A stretch of 64,000 nucleotides of DNA from Paralvinella palmiformis (Eukaryota > Annelida > Polychaeta > Terebellida > Alvinellidae): positions 661,001 through 725,000 of the forward strand of contig JAODUP010000044.1 of assembly GCA_025642065.1 (NCBI GenBank), written 5' to 3'. The position numbers and the translations under genes were made by a program. This document shows, piece after piece, positions 12,506 to 26,930 of this stretch (within the stretch, counting starts at the first letter, position 1; each line of letters starts with the position of its first letter). The notes below the pieces were generated by a model. It worked only from the letters and a program-made list of their open reading frames with translations. It was not told the origin of the DNA and made no database searches.

Positions 12506-15500
12506 ATGTGCGCAACTTAAAACAACAACTATTTAATCAAACACTGACTAAATGAATTAATGTAGGTACAAAAACATAAACCTATATGGCTCAGCTCTCA
12601 CATTATACATGATAGTGCTCATGTCAAAAGCAAGTGGTCGAAGATGACAAACAAAAAAACACCACTAGCTTATAGAAACACATACATATATATGAACTGT
12701 CAATAATTACTTAGTTCTGTTCAACAAGACCTTCCAACATCCAACAGAACCTTCAATATATTTAACCACACTCAACAAATTTCGGCCACAAGAAAAGACT
12801 AATTCCTGCAACAGTAACATTAAACACAACCCATAAAATCAGAATCCTGACTGACAGATGCCTAGTGATAGCAGTCTGTTCTATGCCAAAGCCGGAGTAG
12901 TAGAGCCAGAGAGATTACAGCTTTCTGGGGTACACTTAACGCTGATATCACACGAGATCTTTTATACACCAGCACATGGATACCAAAATTCAAGTATATG
13001 AATAATAAAAATATTATGTACATTGATTTATAAGGAGCTACCTATAAAAGACAACAACACACACACACACACATTATCATTAATGTCATATGGACAACTT
13101 AAACATTATGTTTGCTCACACACACACACAAACCTAGTTGTAACACAACTGCATCACTATGTTGTGTTCTTTTTCCAAATTATCTGTATCTGAATAAACA
13201 TTTAATCAAGTAAATACCAAATAAACACATACTCATCATTGCAACAACTAATACTAAATATGAAAATCCTAATAATAGTGTACTTTATCAGTCAAGTGTC
13301 TAATAATGTAATGTAATTTTTGATAACGGCTAACTAACTAACTCTTGCACAGCCCAACTCAGGGCTGGTATATTGATAACAGGCCAGCTGTGAGCATCCC
13401 TGGAGTGACACTCAGGAGCCAAAAAATCAGCATTGATAAATATTTAAGCCTTATTATTGTTGTTTTGGCTTATCACTTTATCTACCTTCATAATTAACCA
13501 AAACCAACAGTTTGCTCCATATGGACATCAGATTAAATGACAACAGACAGGAAATCAAATTCAGTAGTAGAATGCTTCAAGTTGGCAAGTTCTAGATACA
13601 CGTCCATAAAGTAATAACTGCTATATGACTATGACAAGCTTCACTAATATTAAACAAAACATTGGCAGTGTTCTTCTGATAGCTCTATCTTTTTTTTCAC
13701 TTTGTCACCCTTATAATTCACACACAAAGAAAGCAGAATGTTAATCTCTTCTGTTCTCTGTAAGCATTAATTTCTTATATTAACTTATCATTTTTGTAAT
13801 ATTAAATACACATTTTTATTTCTCATAAATATGGCTCAAAAAATACTTTTATAATGCACAGTTCTATCCATTTCCATATGTTAATTAAAATATCTATACC
13901 CAATTCATGATGTCACATGCAGGAAAAGATCCTACCTAAAAAGGAAAGCTCAGACTCATACATCCTAAATGACAAGTGACACGTCAACAGGGTTACTTGC
14001 ATAAACATATAAAACTACATCATAAATATACAGCAGCTATTGTACCCTTGTTCACAATATTTCCATAGTCCAAACATGGGTGCCATATCTTTTCTTGTTC
14101 TCTCATTATAACAGTCTATTCTCTGTTAACAAAAATACGGCCTGGCATACATCATCCTATGAATAAATAACAGTGAAGGCCTTGAAATGACTTATGAATA
14201 AAGCATACATAAATGTCTGATTATTGGTCTGAAAACCATGTCCTGAGTCATGTCTAAAGTCAGGTAAACGAACCATTTACATACTATTTGCATAATTCAG
14301 GTATTAGTAACTGAAATATAATATACAAGCATTATGACAAATATAACAAACGTTTATACAGTGTTAGAAAATATATTCTTTCTACAACAGTATAATTGAT
14401 TTACCTTTGACATAATGTCAACTGAAAATGAAGTAAAGGTAAAATAGATTTCCTTGAATGAAATAAGTTTAGAGTTACAGAGTCAGCATAGTTTAGATGC
14501 CAACAAAGGAATAATGGTTTTAGTTAACCACACTTCTACTGGTAGTGTACCGTTACACAAGCATAGCTACACTAAATGGTATTTAATTATAGCTCACCAT
14601 TATAAAGAAACCCTGAATCATAGCAAAATGCACATATTATATATGATAAAGGCCTTAACTATATAAGCCATGAAGCAAACTCTATCTCTATCAGTGTGTG
14701 TGTGTGTACGCATGTGAAGGCAGAATATTTGATTTTATGCACGTATTGTTATTTGAACTTATTTTATGTGAAAGCATGTGTAAGTATCCATCTAAATAGG
14801 CACACCATACTTTATCGAGATCGTACAGCAAAAAGCAGCTGGTACAACAGCATTAGCTCAATAGCAGCAATAAACATTCAGAGTAATATCCGGCAATTCC
14901 CTTTAAATAAGATATGTACGATAAATTTATATCTGTTAACAACGTCTAAATTTACCAATCAGTATTTCCCCTAACTTTAAATGTATTAAACTTCTGTTAA
15001 CAAAAAGCAACCTGAAACAGCATTATTGGTCTGTACAGTTCTTTCAGAGATTCCTTATAAAGCAACATGCTGTAGCATCCTGCAGGCAGCTGACTATATT
15101 ATATAAATGATATCTAAATAATCAACCCTAAACCATACTTGCCTAGGAGAACCTACCCAAGAACTAGTACCTAAATAACACTGGAGCCAACCTGTTACGA
15201 ACACCATTATAAAACAAGTTTTGTTCCTTTTAGCAAAATATTCCCAATACACATAGCCCCTAAATTCCTCTTTCGGAAAGCATGCATGATCTGCTAACAG
15301 TAATATCTGTCATTGTAACATGATCAACTACCAGTGTTCAATGAAACTTTATCATATTAGGCTAAGTATGGATGTACTCAGTGTCCAATACGTATAGTTA
15401 GCTATTAGAAATAGCATAAAATATGAGACCTTCAGAGAATTTGAATAAACCCAGGAATTACGGATATTGTTTGATTCTACAGCAGCCTAAATTAGTTGAT

Positions 15501-15616
15501 CTCACTAATCATGACTGAATATTAATTCAGCTGTCATATGACCGAACAAATTTGTTATATCATTCTACGCAGATACACTGAGCACATACTGTAGGTTTGG
15601 TTAAAGAATGAAGCAG

Positions 15617-15619
<3 letters not shown>

Positions 15620-15672
<53 letters not shown>
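15620..15672. repeat. (TA)n microsatellite
   Basis: About 53 bp of uninterrupted TA. Confidence 0.97.
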
Positions 15673-15677
<5 letters not shown>

Positions 15678-16468
15678 AGGCATTCACTTCAAATGACAAC
15701 TTACAATCTGATGGAGCTACGACTGCTCATGCTGGCCAGCAAGAGACCCAGGCAGTTACTGTGCAATGGATGAATGGATAACAGTATTGATGACATACAC
15801 ATGTACCAACATCGGAGATATTATTGCTGTATCCTGTTACCCGCCTGTTGCATGTAAATGGCAAACAATTTACAAGTCAACCGGTTAATTCACGGTAGTC
15901 TTCGTGCACTGCATACAGTTAAATAACCAAAAAAACAAGCCACAAATCAGCTGTCCATGAAACCCATTATCAAACAACATACCCTGACAAAGTATGTTAT
16001 AAAGCTAATGGACTTGTTCATTGTTAACAATGTACAATTACAGGACTCTGAGCCTATTCATCCAAACGGTTACTTCACGGGGTCACACCAGGTCCTCCTT
16101 CTTAATCCGTCCACCAGGTAATGCTTGCTATCCAGAACACATTACACTTAAATATTCCCAATGTTCACTCAGTGAGCCATTTCTGGCAAGTATTCAGCTG
16201 AAAAATACTTCTTTCCCTCTGAGACTGACTTTACTGCTTGTTTGCATTCATAAAAAAATCCACCGTTGCTACCTTTTAAAACATATTCCACATCTTTGAT
16301 GGCTTAATTATCAATCAGATATGTTACTTATAAACTTCTAATTTATTTCTATCACCACAATGTTCAGACAATGTTAATGTTACTCCTTTGTCCGCTATCT
16401 AAGTATATCCTGCTTTGAATAGCCAACTTGCTGGGAATAGTTTCCTGTTAGTGTTCATGTCCTACTGC

Positions 16469-16471
<3 letters not shown>

Positions 16472-16506
<35 letters not shown>
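16472..16506. repeat. (TA)n microsatellite
   Basis: About 35 bp of TA. Confidence 0.96.
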
Positions 16507-16510
<4 letters not shown>

Positions 16511-17309
16511 AATTGAGGACTACTAAATTGCCAATAATAATACTCCAGTAAGCAGTGATAAATACTGAAGCTGACAGGATGTTTACTTGACAGTGAATTA
16601 GCCATAGTCACATCCACAAACAATGAAAGGTAAATAAGTAGTTCAGTCAAATAATTGTACAGCTCTGCGTTTGGCTTGTTAAATATACTTTTATATCTCT
16701 ATAATTTACATTACATAACTGCATGAACTCTCGGTTTAAATAGAAATTTATATAGCCAACACTAAATTAAATACAAAACTAACGAAATAATCATAACATA
16801 AACTCTGTAATTTAAAAAAATAAATGATGTTCCCACTTACTTACACTTACTGAAACATCTTCAGCTGCAATAAAAATATTATGGACCAACCAGAAATACA
16901 TATTGCTATGTTCAGAGCAAACTAAAGTGGACTATTTAAAATCAAGAAGTTATTGGCATTAAATAACCAAACAAAACTGATTTTGATTTCATCTAGGAAA
17001 AGAAATTTGTATATCAGGCTAAATCAATATAAAAATATAAGCACTTCAAATTCAAGTACAGACGTCCGAAACAGGGCAGAAATGTACCTACAGCCATAAA
17101 AATAAGCACAAAGAACTGTTGGTATTCTTACAATAAGCTGTAATCATTGTTTTGAACTATGTCTGATATTCGTGTTTCTGTGGTCCGACTTCTAACAGGT
17201 TTAACAAGCCATTTAATAAGATAAAGACCAGACCCATGTGCTAAACAGAGACAGGCAGTGGGCTGAGTCATGCCAACAAAAAAAGATGTATGCCACGATA
17301 AGGCACAAC

Positions 17310-17312
<3 letters not shown>

Positions 17313-17346
<34 letters not shown>
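17313..17346. repeat. (TA)n microsatellite
   Basis: About 34 bp of TA. Confidence 0.96.
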
Positions 17347-17350
<4 letters not shown>

Positions 17351-17925
17351 TAAACAGCTAGGCAGTTGACTCACAGCTAGGCAACTGACCAAATCTGTTA
17401 ATTTTAGCTTACTATTACTACTAGTATTAGCATAATTGGGCTAATATATGTAAGGTTGCTACTAAAACTGATAAAATAGAGGGGGTTTTAGAACAGATAT
17501 TTTCTTGATAAGCACACTGCCATTTTATCTAACAGCCAAGTATGTACAAAGGAGCTTCAAGTAAATAATTGGTTAACAGCTGTTAAAATTGGTAAATCAA
17601 ATATATGTTTGTACATTAAAATTCATTTACAAGAAAGATCAACATTTAGCATACGATTGTTTAACTAAGCGCTGAACATCCTAGTTATCCCTGCTGAACT
17701 GATCCCAATTGTTGCTTTCTTTGTAAATAACATCCACATTTCACCATCTATAACTGTTTCAGTTACCGGTACTCATTATTAATTGGCTTGCTATAACAGT
17801 GTGTGAATTGATCAAATCTGCAATAATATATATAGTATATAATATATATATATATATGCGTGTGTGTGTGTGCATGCACACTGTTCTTTAAAACGTGGGG
17901 TAAAAAACTTGTAATATGACCAATT

Positions 17926-17928
<3 letters not shown>

Positions 17929-18001
<73 letters not shown>
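17929..18001. repeat. Compound (TA)n(GA)n microsatellite
   Basis: About 38 bp TA then about 35 bp GA. The same TA-to-GA order occurs at 50313-50354 and 59204-59283. Confidence 0.97.
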
Positions 18002-18004
<3 letters not shown>

Positions 18005-19316
18005 TTTGCAAATCTTTTTTATGTATGTGTCCTATTGTTATTCATTTGATTATTTAATATTTAATCTTTCAATAATTACATTTAATATTTATACACTTGC
18101 TTTAATTCCACATCACACTTTAATTCAACAAACAAAATACTCTGATTATATGACCTCAAAATTGCGTCCCATATACTATACAGCAAACTGGATATATTAT
18201 ACTCTTAAATGACTAAAAGTTGAACAAAATCACTTTTAATATGGCTATTCATCCAAAGGTACTATTGGTAATAAGATTACAGGGATGAAAATGAAAACTA
18301 ACACTTGAGTGAATTGACCTTGGATGCCAATGTTAGTTTGAACCCAGGAGAAGTGGAGTTTCATATCCAGACCATTCATTATATGTTCTAACTACTGTAG
18401 TTTTTTTAAGTTTCTGTGACAAATGTTGATATGTTACTTACACATGGAGAATGTTCTTATGAACCAATTTTTCCTCCAATGGTAACATATCTCTCATATT
18501 TGAGCTCTCCACAAGGCAAAGATTTCCTTATTACCACTCTAATCTTACAAGGATGCGTACATAGTTTCAAGCATGAATATATTTTACAGGAAAGTGGGAA
18601 CAGAATTTTATATTCTAGTCAGAAGGTTAATCATTCTGGAAATATGGGGATGCCTCTGATATGTGTGACACAGAAACAGCCTCACATACTCACAGAAAGA
18701 AGCATATTAATTTATTGAAGGCTAGAGATTATATTCATTTATCTCCATTTTGAACATATGTTTAAATAAAAAGGGTGGATTCAACCAACAAATATGGGTA
18801 AATGTAGAAAGAATAAAATTAATTATTTATGATTTTGGATATGTTCATAGCAAAATCATATAGTTGATTTACACAAATAATGACCACTTTTGTCTGGGGT
18901 TTGAATCAACTTAGATAGAAATATTTTCTCCAAACATAAATCATTAAATGTGCTAAATATTCAACTGGAAACCGAATTTATTTTATTGTACTATTAATTA
19001 ATGAAATAAGCAATATAAATATTGTACCAAAGAGTGTCTAATACATAATTCTCTGTCCAAAAATAAGTGACTTAAAAGTGGGGGTTTTAGAAACAACTTT
19101 ATATAAAGTAATACAATCTGGCATTATTCAAGCCCTCCTTTTGCACAAATCAGCAATGGTAATGTGTATTATTGATCGTTAAAGGCTGTATTATATGGGT
19201 CAGAAATATAATAGTGCACAAAGAACCTAAAAATATATTTCGCATAGCATTCCCTTGCCATAGTTAACAGCAATTTATATTTTTCAAGTAATTGCAATAA
19301 AAATTCAATCTCCCCC

Positions 19317-19323
<7 letters not shown>

Positions 19324-19364
<41 letters not shown>
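19324..19364. repeat. (TA)n microsatellite
   Basis: About 40 bp of TA after a short CT-rich lead. Confidence 0.96.
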
Positions 19365-19365
<1 letters not shown>

Positions 19366-20936
19366 GTGAATCTGTGTACCTATTTGTTGTTATTATCATT
19401 AATTACTTAGGATAATATACAACTATTAGTATTATTTGTTTATTGCAGTTACTAAACATGTTAGAAATAGAAATGCTAAATTTATATTCTGACACACTTT
19501 GGGTTTGTATATTGCTTTTCTTATATTCCTTTCCACTTTCTAGGATCAATAACATCTCAACATCTTTTTAATTGACTTTCCTAGCAACCCTCTTGTCCAT
19601 ACATGATGCAAATATCCTGAATTGACCCAAATGGCTATTATATTTGATAGACAGAGGTTAATTCTCATATCAAGTAATGGCAAAACTCTTGTCTCAATGA
19701 TAGTCTGATGAATAAATCAGGATATAATAACATGAAATAAAAATATGAAAGAGTAAATCTTAACAACATATTGGCACAATAACATCAAATGTCATGTCCT
19801 TTTAGTTGTCTATTAATACAAGCCAGCCAATTCTAAAACTAACACACACAGGGTTAACATGACAGACGACATCATCACAACAGAATAAATACACCCCATT
19901 GTAGGTGAAACTTCTAACATAATACACAGGTCTAGAGACTTCATGTTGTTAGGACAAGGTCATTTTGGCCATAAGTTTTAAGATGTTTTGTAGCTAACAT
20001 TAACAACTCCAGTAGATATGGCAGCAGCAAGGCAATGTTTTGTCAAGTTTTTATTCATAGGCTCCTGTTGTCCTTTGTTCTGAATGTTGCTGTGTCAACA
20101 TTCATCCAGTCAACATCAAATAATGAAGGGTATAAATATGACCTTTAGCATAGTTAAGATAATCAAATATTGTCTTTTTCACACATAAACAATTATATTT
20201 TGGAGAACTGATACGCAACATGTGTTACTAATTAAATACGCAATAAAAGGGGTTGACCCAAAATTCAGCGTAATACTTTTTAATCCAAGAACGAAAAACC
20301 TAGCACTAAGAAAATAATCTGTGAAGTAGGTAATAATCCAAAATCACCTGATAAGATCCAAGCATTCTTTTCATGTATCTTACTATTAGATCCTTTCTGT
20401 TGTCATGCACTAGAAGTCACAATCAAAGGGTGCCAATTATAACATAAAGCAGGCATGGCACATTAAAGCCCTTAAGATTTAACAGTTTAAACATCAGATG
20501 ATATTAAACTATTTACATGCATATAGAACAACAAATCCATATAAACTAAATCACCCCAAATCAGTACGATAACCAAATTTATATCCAGTGAATACATCCT
20601 ACTTCCCCTGACCGTCTGCTTGTTTGTGCATTGATAACAAAGTGGGCCCCATGTGAATAAAATAAATATTCAGAAAGGAGTTTCCCAAGAATTTAAATTT
20701 GGCACATCTTTGAAAGTTAAGTTAAAACTAAAAAAAAAGTACCCAACTATCACTTTAATCTAAATAAACAAACTGATGGACAATAATTATGGTGAGTGAC
20801 ACAATTTAACAACTTTCCCCAGTTTAATACATCCGAATGATACAAATGTCATAACTCCTAGACAGTGTTTAGCCGGTCAACCTTCCAAATAGACTGCCTG
20901 TGACTAATGTGGATGACTTGAAAATAGGAAGCACAT

Positions 20937-20955
20937 AATATATATATATATATAT
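20937..20955. repeat. Short (TA)n microsatellite
   Basis: About 19 bp of TA. Confidence 0.9.
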
Positions 20956-23383
20956 GCATGTATACATTTTGTACAACTCCATTCTCCACCAACAGTTTGA
21001 AATTTATGCTATCTGTTACATCATATCAGATTGGTCTAGCTTTCAGTTGCAAATTAAACTGTGGCAAATAAATTGTAAAGGAAATTTACCAACACAGATT
21101 TCCCTGTTCTACAGGTGTAATATCCTACATCATCAAGTTTTGAAAACAGCGTGTTTCAGATATTATCCAGTGACATTTAATGTTATACCTGATTATAACT
21201 TGTAATTTTTATATCTGAATGAGTGGTTCATTTACACCCAGTGCTGATCACACTCAAGATATATGACCAAGAAGTAGCTCTATCAGGAAAACATCCCGCA
21301 TCCTGATTTAATTCTAACCCCGATCTAGATGTTTGCTATGCAATTTTCTAATCTCTGTACAGTATGAGTGCTCTGTAATTAAATGTTTAACTGTGTCTTG
21401 TATCTATCATGTATGATATGTCACTATAAAGCAAATTGAATGGCTATTTCTAGTAAGGACACTCTGTTAAATCAATATTTAGTATTTTTTTATAATACTA
21501 TTGGTTTGGTAATAATCTGCTGAGTGGTACTGTGATAAAATCAATTTATTTGTGCTCAATATACAATTTGTTGAAGTTATTCTTCGATGGCTAACATCCA
21601 TTTCAGATGATTCTTATATTGTCTGTTTTTATTGCCAAGATTAGACAATCACTTGTACATTGCAAGCTATGCATACATCAAATGTGTTTTTGGAAAAGAA
21701 ACTGTAGTTTAATACATTTGTGTATGTGCATATCACTGAGCTGGTTGTTTTATGGCTGACATCACACACAACTGAATAAAATAATTGATTAACTATAACA
21801 ATATCAGAAACTACAAAATGAAAATAATTAAAGGATACCTCCAGTACAACATATTATAAATATTTATCTTGTGATAAAATAAGTATAATATGACATTTGA
21901 TATGTCAATAAAAAGTCTTCATAATCTTGAATAAATGAAACACAGAACTGATAAATCAGAATTTAAAAACAGAAAAAGGTTATATTATTTATTAGATAGT
22001 TAGTTTTTCATTACTTAAATTAAGCTTAATTTTTGGGTTGGGTTTATAACTGGTAAAGTTGAGGTAATTTATTTTTCTTGATAAATTTATGCTTCTGTGA
22101 CATATATTGAAAACTATTTCAGGCAGGAAACAAACAAACTAACAAACAAAAGAAGACAAAAGAAACACTGTGGTAATCAAGAACATGAATTCCCAACAAT
22201 TAAAATACTTAATTAGCAAATCTTTGACCATATATTTTAAAAATTAACCTGAATATAGTAACCATTATAGTTCAGTGTTACCCTTACCCTTCACTAATAC
22301 ATTTTGAAAAATATCAGTGGAATAAAAACCCACAGAAAACTGAGTGGACTTTGTGGGACATATGACTTCCTTAATGCTGTATAAGGACATTGGATACATT
22401 GAATACCAGCCAATAAACTGAATCTATCAAATGGCTGGTATAATATGTGTTACAGTTGGATAAAAAATATCCCCCAGATACAGGCACACATCTAATATTA
22501 CAACATCTGACGACCTGTCAAAGACAGTACACCAATATACTTTAATTGAATTTTTTTTAATAACACTGTTCCATTTGGCAATTTAAAGTCTTCCTCTATA
22601 TATCACATCTAGATCTAGTACATTTCTGCCAAACAAAGTGATCACTGATCAGGCAATGTTACAAATATATAGGGTTAGTTTAAGGGAATACTGCTCAGCG
22701 TTTAACAAAAACCTGATAACTCTAATGCCAATTGCTCCAGTCTACATATTATTTAACTTAACTTTATATTTCACGGAAATAATTATTTGTTTCTGCATAT
22801 CATATTATTCTTGGCATGTCTGACGTCATTGTGATTGTCACAATGAACTGCTCAGATCGACAGATGATTGTCAAAATTATTATTTCATCATTATCATATT
22901 CATTAAAATTCAATAGATATACTCTTAACTCGACTTAAGTCTTAAATAGTAAAGACCTAAAATAGTTATTCATTTATTGGATTAACAACAAAACACTTCA
23001 CATTCAACGCGACGATGATGATTATTCAGACAGTCACATTGTGATTGTCATTGTGATTGTTACATTAACATTGTAACAATGATTGTTAATGTTATTATAT
23101 TATATACGATTGTAGACAACACAGTACACTCACCATTTAAGTGTTCAAATTTACATACATTAAAATTAAAAGTGACAGTTATATTGATCATCAGTATATA
23201 ACTGTTGTTTGTAATTACGTCTCTTGTTAAACAAACAAAGCAATAATCTAGATATAACTCTAGTAGTATGGATTCTAGACGTCCATCATTCTAAACCTTA
23301 GATTATTATTATAAAGTTATACCCTCATTGAGGTTACGTACTAATAAATAAACATGTGATACATTAGCTAATTTTGTACTTAC

Positions 23384-23491
23384 GCGAATTCACAGAGTTA
23401 TTCATATGTCCTATGTCACACATATGCGGATAAGTTACCAGCGAATATCTGTAAATATTAAATCGAACTAGTCATGTTTTCAAAATGGCGG
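23384..23491 (-). promoter_or_regulatory. Candidate MYO18A promoter and non-coding first exon
   Basis: On the minus strand a YY1-type motif (CCGCCATTTTG, the complement of 23481-23491) lies about 100 bases before a strong donor C|GTAAGT at 23383. YY1 sites just downstream of start sites are common in TATA-less animal promoters. This would supply the missing 5' exon for the acceptor at 11781. The link to MYO18A is inferred only from strand and absence of another gene. Confidence 0.3.
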
Positions 23492-24077
23492 AATAATACG
23501 GGCATCCATTCGACCTTGACCTTACCGTTTCAAAATAAACCCACGTGGTTTTGTTTGTAACACAATAATGGTCTCGGAGAAGAATCACCAGAATATATAT
23601 TTCGCTTTAGAACGTGAGGAAAGAGATATTTTGCATGTCAATTCGGAATGCATAAAACCAATAACAAACCTAAAGTAGTAAAGGTTAATACCCCAATTTG
23701 TTTCCACACAAGAGCACCCCATAAAATTATAAATAACTCTAGTGACCATTCCATTAGAAGACATCTTACTCATCCAAATCATATTGTCTATATTTGAGTA
23801 CCATGTTTTGGGAAATCACTTCTTTTACTAAATATAGATGGGAAATAATGTTTATATATACCCCCAATAATTAGTCTAGATTACAGTTGCGAAAAGTAAT
23901 CATGCACACTCTGTTCATATATAATTCCTCCTAATATTTCTTCAGAAATATTGAATTTGCTTTTTTATCCACCAGAATAATGCACAAATCATAACGCATG
24001 ATTAATTGTTTCTAAATTCATATAAGGCTATATCATAATGTAATTATATAAACTGCATGATCGAGGTGCGTGGTCAA

Positions 24078-24220
24078 GATGATGATGATGATTGATGTTT
24101 TACGGCCACTTTTGTGCACAAGGTAGGCTAAATGGGCCGAGCGACCTCCAGAGGTAATGAAGCGAAGTCAAAGACGAAACAACTTTCAGATATGCCCATC
24201 CCGAGATTTGAACACGGGTC
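24078..24220 (-). mobile_element. SINE family A, 5'-truncated copy
   Basis: On the minus strand: B box (GTGTTCAAATCTCGGG), the shared body (GACTTCGCTTCATTACC, GGCCCATTTAGCCTACC, GTGGCCGTAAAAC) and an ATC-repeat tail. Box A is missing. Same family as 26931-27144 and 45770-45950. Confidence 0.8.
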
Positions 24221-24348
24221 AAATAAAATATTATTTTGAAGATTGGTATCTAATCAAGAAATTAGCTGAACATTTAATTATACCGCACGAAATAAGCATA
24301 TCCGCTATAAAAAAAAACTAAACAAAAATACATAATTACGAATTAACG

Positions 24349-24349
<1 letters not shown>

Positions 24350-24424
<75 letters not shown>
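24350..24424. repeat. (TA)n microsatellite
   Basis: About 75 bp of uninterrupted TA, the longest array in the window. Confidence 0.97.
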
Positions 24425-24427
<3 letters not shown>

Positions 24428-24689
24428 ATTATATGCTTTAAATGATTCTTTTCAACACTTGTTTCCAAATAAGAAATGATAAGAATCACGAATCACTATA
24501 TATTAGTCGATGCAAATATAGAAATAAATTGTCCTTTCTATTGGTGCATTTATAGAAGTTAATAAAAACAACAACACCATGAACTTTTTCGTAGCCTGTA
24601 CCTGTAAGACACACATATACATGCGGCAGTGTCAGAATTTATGATGATGATAAAAAAAATTATAATAATTTATAAAGCGCCTTATTCAA

Positions 24690-24860
24690 CTTAAATTCCT
24701 CTGATATGAGAGGCTCATTCTTTTAGCCAAAGAATTATAACTGACTGGAACTCGCTCCCAGAAAATGTCGTCAACATCAACACCCTGAATTAATTTAAAT
24801 CAAGATTAGACCGCTTTTTGGATTATGAGCAGTACAAGATATCATGAATCATTGTTAAAT
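24690..24860 (+). pseudogene. 3' end of a non-LTR retrotransposon ORF2
   Basis: In one frame the sequence reads TDWNSLPENVV, an in-frame stop, then FKSRLDRFLDY, the signature W-N-x-LP...F+x+LD carboxy-terminal end of LINE reverse-transcriptase polyproteins. A frameshift lies just upstream. Only about 50 codons are left, so this is a 5'-truncated dead copy; clade unresolved. Confidence 0.65.
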
Positions 24861-25944
24861 TGTATTATTGCAGTAATTAAGACCGGAACCAGCAGTCATT
24901 GTGGCTCGGTATCAAGGTATAAGGCTGTTCGGTGTCCGTGACTTATTTCCCTTAAACTGTTATATAGAAGCACAAGGTTAGCTCAAACCAACGGTATCAG
25001 CGAAAACGGGCAAAAAACGGTTGAAAACCAACAATCCAATCTGAAGTCAAAGATATTCTATAGTTACAGCATTATATTCCAAATTCATGTGCTAATAATA
25101 AACTTTCTTATTCAGTAAAACTTAATATTTCTGTATTGAACAATTCAAAATAAAGTTATTTCAATTCATCCTAATCCAGCTACCCTACGTCAAATCATTA
25201 AAAACACTTTTATTTATTTCAACGGAAGTAGAAGCCCACGGGCGAATCCAGAATTTGTTGGGTGGTAAGGGGAGTCTTCATAAGAGCGAAGGCATTATGC
25301 GATGCACAAAGTGCCGAGGAGGGGTGGAAGAAAAATGGAAATCAGATAATGGTTAGATGTCTTCTGAAGCACTACAAAATTCGTATTTTTGAAGTGAATA
25401 CTGTGTATAAATACTGACAAAAGTGGACGCTCCTGTGAAGTAAGAACCATTGTATGAGTCTTGGTGATTGGTTCAGTGTATATACAGATTGTTAGGATTT
25501 TGGGGGGTTACTCGATTTGTTAATAGAAACATGAAAGTGTCCCCAGTCATGTGACATATTGTGTATTATGTCACTAAATATTTAATAAGCTGGCTGACGA
25601 TTTTTTTTAATGAACCTATCTGCAATTTGTTTTGGAATCGATGTGTTTACGGTGATGTATTTTCATTAAAGTTAAGGCAGAAACCTCCTGTCAGCCATCT
25701 AGCTCATCAAATGGCTTTTGGTTAGCCTCAACACAGAGAATCTAGACTCTGCTTCTGCAGATGTGGTAAGCAGAGTACACCCTAATACCAGAAAAATTCT
25801 AATGTTCGGAAAGGAATCTGGATCTGCAAATACTAAGGATTCCATAATAATATTAGGTAAATCAATAAAAGGAATGACAATTGATCTCTTGTAATAAAGA
25901 AGAAGTGTGTCAGCAGGTACATTCGACCTATTACATTGAACCCT

Positions 25945-26400
25945 TGGAATGATAATGTATATTTAATAAAGCGTCCTTACTAGCAGGAACCATTCAAAGG
26001 CCCTGTATAAATAATATGTAATATAATAATACCTCAAATAATATGTCTATAAAATCACGGTAAGTGATTTTAAAGATAATAAATATTTATCTGTGAAAGC
26101 GACCTTGAACAGGTGTGTTTTTAGAAGATATTTAAAATGTTCAAAACACGACGCATTTCTAATATCTGCAGGCAACCTATTCCACAAAGTGCGGGCTGCA
26201 ACACTAAACGCACAATCACCTGCAATAGTATCTGACTGAATGACCTGAGTTTTCGGGATAACTTTCGAATGGACACCAGTTCACACAGGTATTCTGGCGC
26301 CATATCATTAATAGATTTATAAGTTATTAATAAAATCTTGAAATGGATGCCCTGTCTAACAGGAGTTCACTTGACAGCCCTAATATGGTGGCGGTGGAAT
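25945..26400 (-). repeat. Interspersed repeat with TTATTA tail, minus orientation
   Basis: Reverse-complemented, the end reads CCTTTGAATGGTTCCTGC, TAGTAAGGACGCTTTATTAA and an ATTATT-like tail, nearly the same as 33090-33178 on the plus strand. The inner part resembles a dispersed repeat seen in many marine invertebrates (recollection only). No coding frame. Confidence 0.55.
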
Positions 26401-26467
26401 TCCTTCATGGCTTCAACGATAGCGTGATTTCCCAATGACATCAATAAGCTTAGTTCAAATCCAAGGT

Positions 26468-26570
26468 TGGGTATGTCTGAATGCCGATTCATATTTCAAT
26501 TAGCGTCATTACCTCTGTGCAGAATGTTCAGCTCATTTAGCCTGCCATGTGCACAATAATGGCCGTAAAA
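26468..26570 (+). mobile_element. SINE family A, decayed fragment
   Basis: Body only: GGTATGTCTGAATG, GCTCATTTAGCCTGCC, ATGTGCACA and ATGGCCGTAAAA match the family A body; tRNA head and tail are absent. Confidence 0.6.
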
Positions 26571-26852
26571 AGGAACATTTTACATTTTTTTCCGATTTCT
26601 AAAATATCGACAGAAACAGCGGAATATATTAACTTCCAAGAGGTAATTAGCTGTAACCCACGGAGCAACTACTTTAACAAAACTATGAGAAAGAAAAACT
26701 AAGACAAACGATTCAGGAAAACCCAACCCCGAATCATATTATTATAATCATATATATTTTTGTCCTATATTTAATTAATTGTTTTATTACCCTAAATCAA
26801 CTTTATACCTAGAGTATTAGATCAATAGGTACTGTACTGTTTACGTTGATTA

Positions 26853-26856
<4 letters not shown>

Positions 26857-26917
<61 letters not shown>
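26857..26917. repeat. (TA)n microsatellite
   Basis: About 60 bp of TA, ending just before a family A SINE. Confidence 0.97.
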
Positions 26918-26918
<1 letters not shown>

Positions 26919-26930
26919 TACGTATACAAA

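Larger units (their letters stand above)
11781..23383. other. Probable 5' intron of MYO18A or intergenic DNA, no gene recognised
   Basis: No coding sequence with recognisable domains on either strand. It contains a 39-bp minisatellite, six TA arrays, short CA arrays, and a diverged 60-bp repeat near 21845 shared with 3080. Small frames at 14454-14974, 16021-16299, 18416-18718 and 20954-21205 are unsupported. Confidence 0.6.

Noticed and set aside
12109..12555. 148-codon plus-strand and 128-codon minus-strand open frames
   Set aside because: They are produced by a 39-bp tandem repeat; no start context, no splice signals, no homology.
18310..18410. Possible minus-strand SINE head (GGTTCAAACTA with a distant A-like box)
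   Set aside because: Boxes are imperfect and no body or tail shared with other copies was found.
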